This document shows, one piece after another, positions 9,139-18,781 of a DNA stretch of 64,000 nucleotides. Position 1 is the stretch's first letter. The number at the start of each line of letters is the position of its first letter. The notes beneath the pieces are model-generated. The model saw only the letters and a list, made by a program, of their open reading frames with translations, searched no databases and was not told the origin of the DNA. The DNA comes from JAXMBN01 sp046349875 (GTDB taxonomy: Bacteria > Planctomycetota > Planctomycetia > Pirellulales > Pirellulaceae), in NCBI GenBank assembly GCA_046349875.1, contig JAXMBN010000007.1, positions 1 through 64,000 of the forward strand. The letters run 5' to 3'. A program made the position numbers and the translations under genes.

Positions 9139-9148
9139 GAATTGGCTC

Positions 9149-10228
9149 TCAAGACTTCAATGCATTGAGCACATGCTCGGTGACGGCAAAGGTCCCAAGG
9201 GAAGGCATACCGCGTTTGACCAAATCGGCCGTTCGGTGTCCTTGGGCCAACACGTTCTTTACCGCATCTTCAATGCGAACAGCTTCCATCTCCAACTTCA
9301 ACGAATGACGAAGGAGCATGGCCGCAGCGAGGATGGTAGCCAAGGGATTAGCGATCCCCTTCCCTGCAATATCCGGCGCCGAACCATGGATCGGTTCATA
9401 CAAGCCTGGGCCGCTCGCTCCCAACGATGCACTTGGAAGCATTCCCAAAGAACCCGGCAACATCGATGCCTCATCGGTCAAAATATCGCCGAACATATTG
9501 CTCGTAACGACCACATCAAAGCTCGTTGGCTTGCTGATCAAATGCATGGCCATCGAATCCACCAACACCACATCATATTGAAGCGATGGATACTCTTGAG
9601 CCACGATGCGAGCCGACACGCGCCTCCACAATCGACTTGCTTCGAGAACGTTGGCCTTATCAACCATCGTCAGCTTCTTCCGACGTTGCATCGCTGCTTC
9701 GCATGCCAATCGAACGATACGCTCGACCTCATGGGTCGAGTACACCTCGGTACTAAAAGCTCGTTCGCTTCCGTCAGGAAGTTTTTCGGTGCCCGATGGA
9801 CCAAAATAAATTCCCCCCGTGAGCTCGCGGAAGAAGAGGATATCGGTCCCTTCAACGATCTCGCGACGCAATGGTGACGAGTCTAACAACTCTGGAAAGG
9901 TGGTGATCGGGCGTAGATTGGCGAACAATCCCATCTCTTTGCGAATGCGAAGCAAACCTGCTTCTGGTCGCGTCTTGGCATTGGGATCATCCCACTTCGG
10001 GCCTCCCACAGCGCCCAGCAAAACAGCGTCACTGGCGAGACAAGCTTTCAGCGTTGCTTCGGGCAAGGGATCGCCAAATTGATCGATGGCATTGCCACCA
10101 ATTGGATGCTCTTCAAAATGAAAACGATGAGCATGTGAAGCTGCAATAGCCTCTAACACGCGTCGAGCTTGCGTCACTACTTCAGGACCAATGCCATCAC
10201 CAGGCAACAGAACGAGCCGAGCTTCCAA
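9149..10228 (-). CDS. leuB: 3-Isopropylmalate dehydrogenase
   Basis: 359 residues, the usual LeuB length. N-terminal LLPGDGIGPEVV, GAVGGPKWDD, the substrate-binding run of arginines (RPEAGLLRIRKEMGLFANLRP), VDSMAMHL, TSNMFGDILTDEAS and GSAPDIAGKGIANP are all present in order. It oxidises and decarboxylates 3-isopropylmalate with NAD in leucine synthesis. It sits 24 bases after cysC and 10 bases before the fhcB-like gene in a tight minus-strand operon rather than with leuA or leuCD. Confidence 0.97.
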   Translation of the reverse strand: MEARLVLLPGDGIGPEVVTQARRVLEAIAASHAHRFHFEEHPIGGNAIDQFGDPLPEATLKACLASDAVLLGAVGGPKWDDPNAKTRPEAGLLRIRKEMGLFANLRPITTFPELLDSSPLRREIVEGTDILFFRELTGGIYFGPSGTEKLPDGSERAFSTEVYSTHEVERIVRLACEAAMQRRKKLTMVDKANVLEASRLWRRVSARIVAQEYPSLQYDVVLVDSMAMHLISKPTSFDVVVTSNMFGDILTDEASMLPGSLGMLPSASLGASGPGLYEPIHGSAPDIAGKGIANPLATILAAAMLLRHSLKLEMEAVRIEDAVKNVLAQGHRTADLVKRGMPSLGTFAVTEHVLNALKS

Positions 10229-10252
10229 GGTGGATACCTTTCAATTTCAATT

Positions 10253-10927
10253 TCACATTGACACGATCTTGGATTCGATCAAATAGCGAACCACTTCGTC
10301 CGAAAGCTGGTCCACCGATCCTTCACCACCGCGAAGGTGCAATTCAGGTTGAACCGGCGCTTCATAGGGATCACTAATGCCGGTAAAGTTTGCGATTTTT
10401 CCTGCGCGAGCCTGCTTATAGAGCCCCTTCGGATCGCGCTGTTCGCAGATCTCCAAAGGTGTATCGACAAAGACTTCGATGAAGTCGAGCGTTTCCCCTT
10501 GCGATACAACCCACTGACGGACTCGGTCACGATCTTTGCGATAGGGACTCACAAAAGCAGTCAGCGTAATGATCCCCGCCGCAACAAATAGCTGCGCTAA
10601 TGATCCGACCCGACGAATATTCTCGACCTGATCTTCGGGGCCGAAGCCCAAACCAAAACGCTGCGAGAATTCCTGGCCGTACTCGGGGGCCAACAAAGCA
10701 GGTCCTGCACACAACCCATGGCGAACATTGTCGCCGTCAAGCAAATAGGTTGTGCATCCACGGTGAAACAGCTTGGATTCGACCGCATTGGCAATCGTGC
10801 TTTTTCCAGATCCGCTCAAACCCGTAAACCAAACGACACAACCTCGATGGCGATGTAGTTTTTCTCGTTGATCACGAGTGACGGTTTGAGCGTGCCAGAA
10901 TATTTGGGGCTCTTGGGAAGCAGACAT
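10253..10927 (-). CDS. cysC: Adenylylsulfate (APS) kinase
   Basis: 224 residues. Walker A GLSGSGKST at 36-44, LLDGDNVRHGL, ENIRRVG, LTAFVSPYRKDRD and FIEVFVDTPLEICEQRDPKGLY define APS kinase, which phosphorylates adenylyl sulfate to PAPS for sulfate assimilation or sulfation. Between RHGL and the GFGPED segment there is an insertion of roughly 17 residues, where standard CysC proteins have only a short link. No ATP sulfurylase (cysN, cysD) lies nearby. The gene starts 3 bases after the TerB-like gene stops, implying cotranscription. Confidence 0.93.
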   Translation of the reverse strand: MSASQEPQIFWHAQTVTRDQREKLHRHRGCVVWFTGLSGSGKSTIANAVESKLFHRGCTTYLLDGDNVRHGLCAGPALLAPEYGQEFSQRFGLGFGPEDQVENIRRVGSLAQLFVAAGIITLTAFVSPYRKDRDRVRQWVVSQGETLDFIEVFVDTPLEICEQRDPKGLYKQARAGKIANFTGISDPYEAPVQPELHLRGGEGSVDQLSDEVVRYLIESKIVSM

Positions 10928-10930
10928 CGA

Positions 10931-11491
10931 TTAGTTCTTGCGAGTCAAAGCCGCTTCAACGCGACGAAGAATGGCGCTTTCTCCGTCCGAAACAGCACCC
11001 CAACCCAACACTCCACCCGTGGCACTCGCCACCTTTTTGAGATCGTTGACGATGGATTCTTTGAGGCTTTGCGCGGCTTCCGCCGTCATGTTGGAAACCA
11101 AGGTTGCTGCGTATTCACACCAGAATTCCAGGCAATCGCGAGGAGGCGGTGATTGTAGCCATACGGCGAGAAGCTTGCCCGATGGTTGGTCTTGGGTAAT
11201 CCCGTGGAGGGCTGCAGCCTGAAGAACCGCATCCCGTTCCTTGGATTCCAGCAGTCCGTCGGCCCAGGCCACCGCCACGAGAGGGGCAAGGCGAAGGGCG
11301 GCCGAAGTTTCAGTGGAAACACCCAGCGCGTGCAAGGATTTCGCCGTAGAATCACAGACTCCCAGCATTTTCTGGAGGTCTTGGACTTCCTGCTTCTCCC
11401 GCAGCTTCTTGACGAGTTCCTCGTCAACCTTTGCGAAGAATTGGTTCTCTAATGCTTCACCACGCTGATGGAATGCGTCACCCGATGACAT
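10931..11491 (-). CDS. TerB-like helical protein
   Basis: 186 residues from ATG 11491 (an in-frame start at 11518 is also possible). No catalytic motif; the protein is predicted largely helical, with a segment (LAPLVAVAWADGLLESKERDAVLQAA) that resembles the acidic metal-binding helical unit of TerB-type proteins. It opens the minus-strand operon with cysC, leuB, the fhcB-like gene and mtfA. Function unknown; the TerB resemblance is modest. Confidence 0.6.
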   Translation of the reverse strand: MSSGDAFHQRGEALENQFFAKVDEELVKKLREKQEVQDLQKMLGVCDSTAKSLHALGVSTETSAALRLAPLVAVAWADGLLESKERDAVLQAAALHGITQDQPSGKLLAVWLQSPPPRDCLEFWCEYAATLVSNMTAEAAQSLKESIVNDLKKVASATGGVLGWGAVSDGESAILRRVEAALTRKN

Positions 11492-11737
11492 GCTCGATCT
11501 TCTCCTGCCAAGTCTCAAAAGTGCCCGTTTAGCAATTACGTTCGGCGAATGTTCAATATCAAATTCCTCAGCATACCGTCAACGCGTTCGTCGCCTAGCG
11601 GGTCGGTTGAACCGTGAGTATAACCACATCGTAGGTAGAGAAAATCAGGATTGCGAATATTCCCGGCGTTGTCCGGGATTGGTTTCTGTCTATACTTTCG
11701 GGCTTATTCGAGATATTTGGGAGCTGGGTAAAAATCC

Positions 11738-12481
11738 ATGAATGCATCGAAAGCTGAAAGACGGCCGATGATCGAGGCCGACGGTCTATCCAAGTTTTAT
11801 GGGCCTTTTGCAGCCACTCGAAACGTTAGCTTCAAAGTCAATGAAGGGGAACTGGTGGCCTTCTTGGGCCCCAACGGTGCCGGCAAAAGCACGACGATGA
11901 AGATGCTTACCGGTTATATCGCCCCGAGCGAAGGGACGGCTCGCATCGCCGGCCACGATATGCATGTGGACCGCATCGCGGGCTCGCAACAGCTCGGTTA
12001 CCTGCCAGAAAACGGTCCACTCTATCCCGACATGACCCCCCACAGCCTGTTGAGCTTTTTCGCGGACGCTCGTGGCATGTCCGGCGCTCGGAAGAAAGAG
12101 CGGGTGGCAGCGGTGATCGATCTTTGCGATCTTTCCTCGGTTATCCACAAAGCCATCAGCAAGCTCTCCAAAGGTTTTCGTCAACGCGTCGGCATGGCTC
12201 AGGCTCTACTGCACGAACCCGATGTGCTGATTCTTGACGAACCTACCGCAGGTTTGGATCCCAACCAGATTCGAGAAGTGCGGGCAACCCTTCGTCGTCT
12301 TCGCGAAACCAAGACGATTCTGCTTTCAACGCACATTTTGCAGGAAGTCGAAGCGATGGCCGACCGCGTCATCATGATCAACGAGGGCCGCAAAGTGTTT
12401 GAAGGAACGGTCGCCGAACTCAAACAAGTTCAAGGTGACCTCGACTTGGCCTTCAAACAACTCACCAATGCTTCGGCATAA
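11738..12481 (+). CDS. ABC transporter ATP-binding protein (GldA-like)
   Basis: 247 residues. Walker A GPNGAGKST (44-52), LSKGFRQRVGMAQAL signature, Walker B VLILDEPTAGLDP and the switch His in LLSTHIL are intact. It belongs to the ABC-2 type export ATPases related to GldA. It is followed by the permease/GldG gene (107 bases on) and the DUF4340 gene, the standard set of this transporter in planctomycetes and many other bacteria, where the substrate is unknown. The ATPase itself looks functional although its permease gene is broken. Confidence 0.93.
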   Translation: MNASKAERRPMIEADGLSKFYGPFAATRNVSFKVNEGELVAFLGPNGAGKSTTMKMLTGYIAPSEGTARIAGHDMHVDRIAGSQQLGYLPENGPLYPDMTPHSLLSFFADARGMSGARKKERVAAVIDLCDLSSVIHKAISKLSKGFRQRVGMAQALLHEPDVLILDEPTAGLDPNQIREVRATLRRLRETKTILLSTHILQEVEAMADRVIMINEGRKVFEGTVAELKQVQGDLDLAFKQLTNASA

Positions 12482-12587
12482 CACCCACCTTACCTGCAAC
12501 TCACCATTGGATGCCTAGAGAGCTTGGCATCTTCGTACGAAAACAAATCGACTCGATCGAACAAAATAGGAATAAAGGGAACTCGGA

Positions 12588-15489
12588 ATGCAGAACCCAT
12601 TGTTAGCCATAACTAGCCTCCTTTTTTACGACATCCTATTTCTTGCCGTCGTGTTGCTTCTGATCGCTTTGCTGTCGCGTCAGAAGAAGGCAGCCTACGC
12701 GGTGCTGAACCGAAACTTTTCTGGCTACTTCAGCAACCCAACCGGATATGTGTTTCTGTGCTTGTTCGTGTTGCTCACTTCGATGGCCGCCTTTTTGCCA
12801 CACGAGTTTTCACAGCAACATGGCAACGCTTGGCCAGCTCAACAAATGGTTTCCGTTTATCATGCTGTTCTTCATCCCTGCCATCACAATGAGCATCTGG
12901 GCTGAAGAGCGTCGACAAGGAACGGACGAACTTCTATTGACGCTTCCTGCTGACGATTTTGATATCGTGGCTGGCAAGTTCTTGGCCGCTGCTTCGATTT
13001 ACACGGCATCGCTCCTGTTCTCGCAACTTTCGACCTTCATCGTGCTCGTCTTCTTGACCTTGGGTGAAGTCGATACGGGACTCTTCTTCGCCAACTATGT
13101 TGGATATTGGTGCATTGGATTGTCCATGATTGCCATCGGCATGACGGCATCCTTCCTCACCAGCAACTTGACGGTCGGGTTTATTCTCGGAGCACTTTTC
13201 AATGCTCCGCTGGCCTTTGCTTCGATGGCCGATGTGATTGCCCCGAACCGAACGGCTACTCAGTTCCTCCGGAACTTCAGCATTTCAGAACGCTTTGATG
13301 ATTTTGGACGAGGCGTCTTGAGCAGCTCGGCCTTCGTTTACTTCGCCTTGATCGCCATCTTCGGACTCTACTTGTGCATGATCATGATTGGACGTCGCCA
13401 TTGGAGCGGCGGCAAAGATGGTAACTCCAAGTTCTTGCACTACTTCGTACGATTGCTCCTTTTGGTATGTATCGTTGGCTTGGGCAGTACCTTCTTCCGC
13501 AACAACGACCGCGTGCGGGCGGATATCACCGATGGACGCGTCAGTTCGATTTCTTCTACCACGCGACAGATGATTCGATCGCTGAAACCAGAACAACCGA
13601 TCGTAGTGGACGCTTATATCTCGGCTGAAGTCCCTGAGATCTATGCGAAGCCAAAGTACGAATTGATTTCGATGCTGAAAGAGTTCGAATCCGAGGCCAA
13701 GGCCGCCAAGATTCCCCTTGAAGTCCACATCTATGACAACCTCGAAACGATTTCGGATCAAGCCAAACTTGCCGAAGATCGTTATGGAATTACCCCCAAT
13801 CAGATTCGCGTTCGTGAACGGGGCACGATGGCGGATCAGCGGATCCTGATGGGTGTTGCCTTCCGAAGCGGTTTGGAAAAAGTTGTCATCCCATTCCTCG
13901 GATCGGGTGTACCGGTCGAGTATGAATTGATTCGATCGCTCAACACGGTTTCGCGTCCAAGCCGCAAGAAGCTCGGCATCCTAAAAACGGATGCTCAAAT
14001 GAATGGCGGCTTCTCATCTACCAATTTCCAACCCATTCCCAAACAAGCCATCATCAATGAACTGGCCAAGCAGTATGAAATCGTTGAAGTCGATCCGACT
14101 TCAGCGATCGCCAAAAATCAGTGCGATGTGCTGTTGGCAGTTCAACCATCGTCGCTGGCACCTGAACAAATGGTGAACTTCATCGACGCTGTGCGATCGG
14201 GCATGCCGACCGCCATCTTTGAAGATCCCGAACCCATTACCATGAGCGTGCCAGGAACGGGTGCCCCCAAACAATCGCAACAGGCGATGATGTTTGGCGG
14301 AGGTGGCAATCAACCCAAGGGCGATATCACTCCTCTTTGGAAACTACTCGGTATCAACATTCCTGCGTTGCCCAATCCGATGGCTGGCGGTATTCCGAAT
14401 CCAGACCTCTGCTGGCAGCGCTACAATCCTTATCCCATTCTCGAAAACCTCGAACAAGCGACCGACCTATGGATCTTCGCTCGCGATGATTCCTCTTCGG
14501 AAACCCCTTCCTTTAGCAAAGATAGTGAAATCACGAACGAGCTTCGTGAGCTGCTCTTCCTGTACTGCGGAGTTGTCAAGCATGATCCCGATGCTCCGAA
14601 GAGCCTTGAGATCATCGACCTTGTCACCACTCGTAAGATTTCTGGAACGATCGCTCACGATAAACTAGAAGAAGCGTTTCGAGCTCGCGATAACAGCGCT
14701 GAACGCATTCGGATGCTACAAGGCCCACCTACTGGCAATGAATCCATTGCGGTTCTCGTTAAGGGTAAAGCTTCCGAAGCGGCCAAGGAAAAGCCTGAAG
14801 AAGGAGCAAAGGCTGATTCCCCTGTGCACGCGGTTTATGTTACCGACGTGGACTGCCTCAGTTCCGTGTTCGTCGATATTCGGAATCAACCCGAACAATA
14901 TGAAGACTTTAACTTCCGTCTCCAAAACGTGACCTTCATCCTGAACGTCATCGATGTTCTTGCAGGCGATCTGGAATATCCAAAGGTTCGGCGCCATGAG
15001 CCGCAACACAGCACCTTGCGTTTGGTCGAACACAAAGCAGAAGAAGCTCACATGGAAGAAGCACGAAAGCGACGCGAGTTTCGTGCGGCTTACGATGAAG
15101 CGCGACAAAAGGCCGAAGCAGAACGCGATAAGACCATTCAAGAGTTTCGCGATCGCGTTTGAAGATGCAAAAGATGGCGGCGTGATCGATTCTGGCAAGA
15201 AAACAAAGCGAGCTGATACGCCTTGCAAGAGCAAGCTCGCATCAAAGCAGGTCAACTCGAACGAAAGTTGAGTGTTGAACTGGAAAAACTTGGCCGCGAA
15301 CGGGATAGCAATATCGCTTAGCCGCAACGACAAGCGGAAATCGCCATCCGCAAAATTGAGAACGGCTTCGGCAAGATGTCCGCGGTCTTCCTTCCTCCCA
15401 TTCCTCCTCCGTTGTTGGTCGGAATCCTCGTCTTCGTATCGCGAAGACTCCGGGAGCGTGAAGGTATTTCCAAGAACCGCTTGAAATAA
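12588..15489 (+). pseudogene. ABC-2 permease fused to GldG-type auxiliary protein, broken by two frameshifts and a stop
   Basis: The N-terminus (12588 to about 12810) encodes the first permease helices, then the frame shifts at a T-run near 12810. The second frame continues with the remaining helices, a GldG/IFT52-like periplasmic domain (SLKPEQPIVVDAYIS, GVPVEYELIRSL) and a coiled tail up to TGA 15160. The expected C-terminus is still readable in a third frame: a coiled coil, an in-frame TAG at 15319-15321, then a last membrane helix (VFLPPIPPLLVGILVFV) and RLREREGISKNRLK ending at TAA 15487. The intact family protein is about 960 residues. Flanking ATPase and DUF4340 genes are intact. Confidence 0.85.
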
Positions 15490-15527
15490 CACATTGAGAC
15501 AGATCGAATTTAGGGAGTTTGCTAAAA

Positions 15528-17375
15528 GTGAACGAAACGACCAAGACCGGCATCTTTGCAGGCGTCGCGGGCGTCCTGGCCCTTGCGACTTGGCTCACCA
15601 TGCCGAAAGCGACGGTTCAAGATTCCAAAGGGAGCGCAGGCCCTGCTCCGGGCACGAGCCTCTTCAAAGAGTACGACCCGTTGACGGCAACCAACTTGAA
15701 GATCGTCCGGTACAACAAGGACTTGGCCGAGATCTCCGATTTTGAAGTGGCCAAGGACAAAGCAACAGGCGTGTGGTCCATCCCATCGCACTCTGGCTAT
15801 CCTGCCGATGCAGAGAAGCAGATGAGCGAAGCGGCCAACATGTTTCTTAGTCTCAAGATTTTGGATATCGTCACGGAAAAACGAGACGAACATAAGATGT
15901 TTGGTGTGGTTGAGCCTGATCCTGAACGGGTGCAGGCTGGCGATGAAGGAATCGGAACCATGGTCCGAATCCAAGACGACAAAGGCGAGAATCTTGTGAA
16001 CCTCGTCATTGGTTCCACCGAGAAGGATAACGCCAAGCACCGATTCGTACGCGTCCCTACGCAAGATGTGGTTTACATTGTCGATCTCGATATCAATCCA
16101 CTCACTACCGAGTTCACCAAGTGGATCGAACCCGATTTGCTCAAACTGAGCAGTACCGATATCGAAACGCTTGGCATCAAAGACTATGCCATTCTTCAAA
16201 CCAACCAAGGCCCCGTTCTTAGCCCTAACTTTGATGCCTTCGTGTCGTACACGACTTCGGACGGCAAGTGGAATGTCAACTCGATCGATATCTTTGATGC
16301 CGGCAAACCATCACCGCGAGCTCTAACTCCCGATGAGCAACTCAATGCCACGAAGCTCAACGAGATTCGCAACGGGCTCGATAGCCTTCGCATCGTGGAT
16401 GTTCGGCGCAAGCCCAAGGGATTGGCCGCCAATCTCAAGGTGGAAAATGCTTTGCTCAACGATCGCGAGTCGATGATCGCGATGGCTCGCAAAGGCTTCA
16501 TTCCTCAAAAGGGACAAGACGGTAGTACGGAAATCTATGCGGCCAATGGTGAATTGATTGCAACGCTTAAAGATGGCGTTCAATATCTCGTACGTTTCGG
16601 CAACACCACTGGCGAATCCAGTGAAACCGAAGCGAAAGAGGGCGAAACCAAGAGTGAAGACACATCTTTGAAACTCGATCGCTACATGTTGGTCACCGCC
16701 AAAGTTGATGAATCGAAGTTTCCAGAAGTTCAACTTAAACCCGTACCACAAACGTATGACGAACTCCTAAAGATGGAAGCAGCCGAGAAGCCAAGTCTTC
16801 CAGAGGCAACTCCAGTTCCCAATATCATCCCAGCTGCTCCGAACACGCCCGAAGCCTCCAAGGCGACCGAGGCACCAAGCCAAGAAGCTCCACCAAGCCC
16901 AGAGAGCAAGGAAGAGAAAAAGGATGGAGCCAAAGAAGCAGGTGCATCGGAGCAACCCAAGTCCGATCAGGCTCGCCTCAGCAGCGACGGAACGAAATTC
17001 GTTTCGTTCACTCAAGAGGCACCACAGGAGAACAAACCTGCTCAGGCCAATCCCGCTCCTGCGGATGCCAAACAAGAACCAGTTCAAGAGTTGACCGACG
17101 ACGAAAAGAAGGAACGACTCGAAGCAGCTAAGGAAAAGATCACCAAAGAGAATCAGCGCAAGCAAGATGAGCGAAAAGAGAAGCTCGACGCAGCCCATAA
17201 GCGCGTTGCAGAACTCAATGCTCGTTTCTCTGATTGGTTCTACGTTATCAGCGAATCGGAATACAAACGACTTCGCATCAAAATCGATGAGTTGATTCAA
17301 CCCAAGTCGGCCGCTCCGGCACCAGCCCAAGGCAATCCAGCCTTTCCGGGTGGATTCCAGTTGCCCGGCAACTGA
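15528..17375 (+). CDS. DUF4340 domain protein, partner of the GldG-type ABC exporter
   Basis: 615 residues from GTG 15528, 11 bases after GGGAG; a TTG at 15519 is in frame but too close to that ribosome site. A single N-terminal membrane segment (TGIFAGVAGVLALATWL) is followed by an extracytoplasmic DUF4340 region of beta-rich repeats (about 60-400), a Pro/Glu/Ala-rich low-complexity stretch (about 410-520), a charged coiled region and a final segment with RFSDWFYVISESEYKRL. It ends in a Gln/Pro/Gly tail. The family always accompanies GldG-type exporters; it probably forms part of the periplasmic assembly. A strong terminator follows. Confidence 0.85.
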   Translation: MNETTKTGIFAGVAGVLALATWLTMPKATVQDSKGSAGPAPGTSLFKEYDPLTATNLKIVRYNKDLAEISDFEVAKDKATGVWSIPSHSGYPADAEKQMSEAANMFLSLKILDIVTEKRDEHKMFGVVEPDPERVQAGDEGIGTMVRIQDDKGENLVNLVIGSTEKDNAKHRFVRVPTQDVVYIVDLDINPLTTEFTKWIEPDLLKLSSTDIETLGIKDYAILQTNQGPVLSPNFDAFVSYTTSDGKWNVNSIDIFDAGKPSPRALTPDEQLNATKLNEIRNGLDSLRIVDVRRKPKGLAANLKVENALLNDRESMIAMARKGFIPQKGQDGSTEIYAANGELIATLKDGVQYLVRFGNTTGESSETEAKEGETKSEDTSLKLDRYMLVTAKVDESKFPEVQLKPVPQTYDELLKMEAAEKPSLPEATPVPNIIPAAPNTPEASKATEAPSQEAPPSPESKEEKKDGAKEAGASEQPKSDQARLSSDGTKFVSFTQEAPQENKPAQANPAPADAKQEPVQELTDDEKKERLEAAKEKITKENQRKQDERKEKLDAAHKRVAELNARFSDWFYVISESEYKRLRIKIDELIQPKSAAPAPAQGNPAFPGGFQLPGN

Positions 17376-17400
17376 CCTGTTCGAATAAATCGATTGCAGC

Positions 17401-17442
17401 GAACGCGTCCCAAGGTCTCGATCTTGGGACGCGTTCTTTTTT
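17401..17442 (+). terminator. Rho-independent terminator after the ABC exporter cluster
   Basis: Perfect 14-base inverted repeat, GAACGCGTCCCAAG at 17401-17414 and CTTGGGACGCGTTC at 17423-17436, loop GTCTCGAT, followed by six T. Confidence 0.93.
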
Positions 17443-17841
17443 GCGTTCACTTCGCATCAAGCAACTGGGTTCGCGCCATAATCTATGTGTCGTCGCGATC
17501 GCTTTCTGTGCTGTTCGTTTGATTCCTTTTCGGATCGGAATGGACGGTCCAAAGGGAAGTTCCAATGCGGCAGCGTGGAGACAGCAATCGCCGATGCTGG
17601 CGTTTCTCTTGCGAGTCGCCGTGGAGGAACCTGCAAGGGTAAATCTCAGAGAAAACGCGAACCCTTAATGGCCCAAGTCCAAAATTTTTTGACTTCGCGG
17701 GCCATAATTGGGAGTGCGAGGTAGGTCGTCAACTTTTCGGGGAAGCGAATTCGACATTCGACATTTGACAAGGCTCCTTGGACGACTCAGGATGGAGTTC
17801 GCTGTCGAGTGTTGGTTTGATTCTTAGGTGGGCGGATCAAA
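17443..17841 (+). other. Gene-free stretch before the sigma factor gene
   Basis: About 400 bases without a convincing coding frame. It must contain the promoter of the ECF sigma factor gene at 17842. Short open frames here have poor codon character and no recognisable product. No repeat or hairpin of note seen. Confidence 0.5.
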
Positions 17842-18402
17842 GTGAAAGATGAAGAGGACTTGATCCGAGCCGCACTATCGGGTGAATCCCAAGCCTTTGG
17901 TCAGTTGGTCCAACGCTATCAGGATCGCTTGTTTACCGCGATGGTGAGCATCGTGGGCAGCACCGATGAGGCTGAAGATGTCGTGCAAGAGGCATTCATT
18001 CAGGCCTACATCAAACTCGATACGTTCCAGATGAACTCTCGATTCTTTACCTGGTTGTATCGAATCGCTTTCAACTATGCGCTCTCGCGACGCCGCAAAA
18101 ATCGCAACCAAGTGTCCTTGGATCAAACGCGAGAAACCACGGGTAACGATCCAACCGATCATCGCGAAGGTCCCGATGCCAATATGGTTCGCGATGAAAG
18201 CGTGCTTCAGGTGCGACGCGCCATGGAAAGGCTTAGCGATGATCATCGCATGATCTTGGTCCTTCGCGAAATGCAGGGAATGTCTTATGAGCACATCGCG
18301 GAAATCCTCGAGATTGAAATCGGTACAGTTCGCTCGCGATTGAATCGTGCTCGCAGTCAGCTCAAGACCAATCTCGAACAATTGCCTGATTGGAAATACT
18401 GA
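17842..18402 (+). CDS. ECF-type RNA polymerase sigma factor
   Basis: 186 residues from GTG 17842, preceded by GGTGGG. Region 2 is clear (ALSGESQAFGQLVQRYQDRLF, DEAEDVVQEAFIQAY, FFTWLYRIAFNYA) and region 4 ends in MSYEHIAEILEIEIGTVRSRLNRAR, a helix-turn-helix for the -35 element. Such factors direct polymerase to small regulons, often stress or envelope related. No anti-sigma factor gene follows; the next gene, fabH, is convergent beyond a two-way terminator. The regulator therefore must be encoded elsewhere or act by another mechanism. Confidence 0.93.
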   Translation: MKDEEDLIRAALSGESQAFGQLVQRYQDRLFTAMVSIVGSTDEAEDVVQEAFIQAYIKLDTFQMNSRFFTWLYRIAFNYALSRRRKNRNQVSLDQTRETTGNDPTDHREGPDANMVRDESVLQVRRAMERLSDDHRMILVLREMQGMSYEHIAEILEIEIGTVRSRLNRARSQLKTNLEQLPDWKY

Positions 18403-18727
18403 TCACCGAATCGGGTGTGAAGGGACGATCGAACCAATTGTCCACTCTGCGAAGTGAAATTTCACAATCGTTTTTTACGCACCAATTCACCAGATTTGCC
18501 TCATTTACGTTCCATTCACAACCGATTCTCTATTGCGACCAATCGTTCGCATTCTATGATTGGTTTGTGAGTTGAATTACTCACACTAGGCCTCCGGTCG
18601 TCATTCCGGCACTGGGACCAAAAATTTGCGTTGGCCGACGTCATTCACGGCGAGTGCAGTAGCACGCCCGATGTCCGCCAGTCTCGCAGCGGCTTCCGTT
18701 TTCTGCCGCAAACGGTCGGAGGAATCT
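18403..18727 (+). other. Gene-free stretch between sigma factor and terminator
   Basis: About 325 bases between the convergent sigma factor and fabH genes. The only open frames are short and unconvincing. No repeat recognised. Confidence 0.45.
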
Positions 18728-18770
18728 AAAAAAGAACCGGTTGGTGATGCAAATCGCCAACCGGTTTTTT
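18728..18770. terminator. Bidirectional terminator between convergent sigma factor and fabH genes
   Basis: Inverted repeat AACCGGTTGG (18735-18744) and CCAACCGGTT (18757-18766), loop of 12, with six A on its left and six T on its right, so it can end transcription from either side. fabH stops 12 bases to the right. Confidence 0.9.
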
Positions 18771-18781
18771 ATGGAACGAGG

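Noticed and set aside
12141..12149. TTATCCACA, an exact DnaA box consensus
   Set aside because: It lies inside the ABC ATPase coding region with no neighbouring boxes or AT-rich stretch; a single match in 64 kb is expected by chance.
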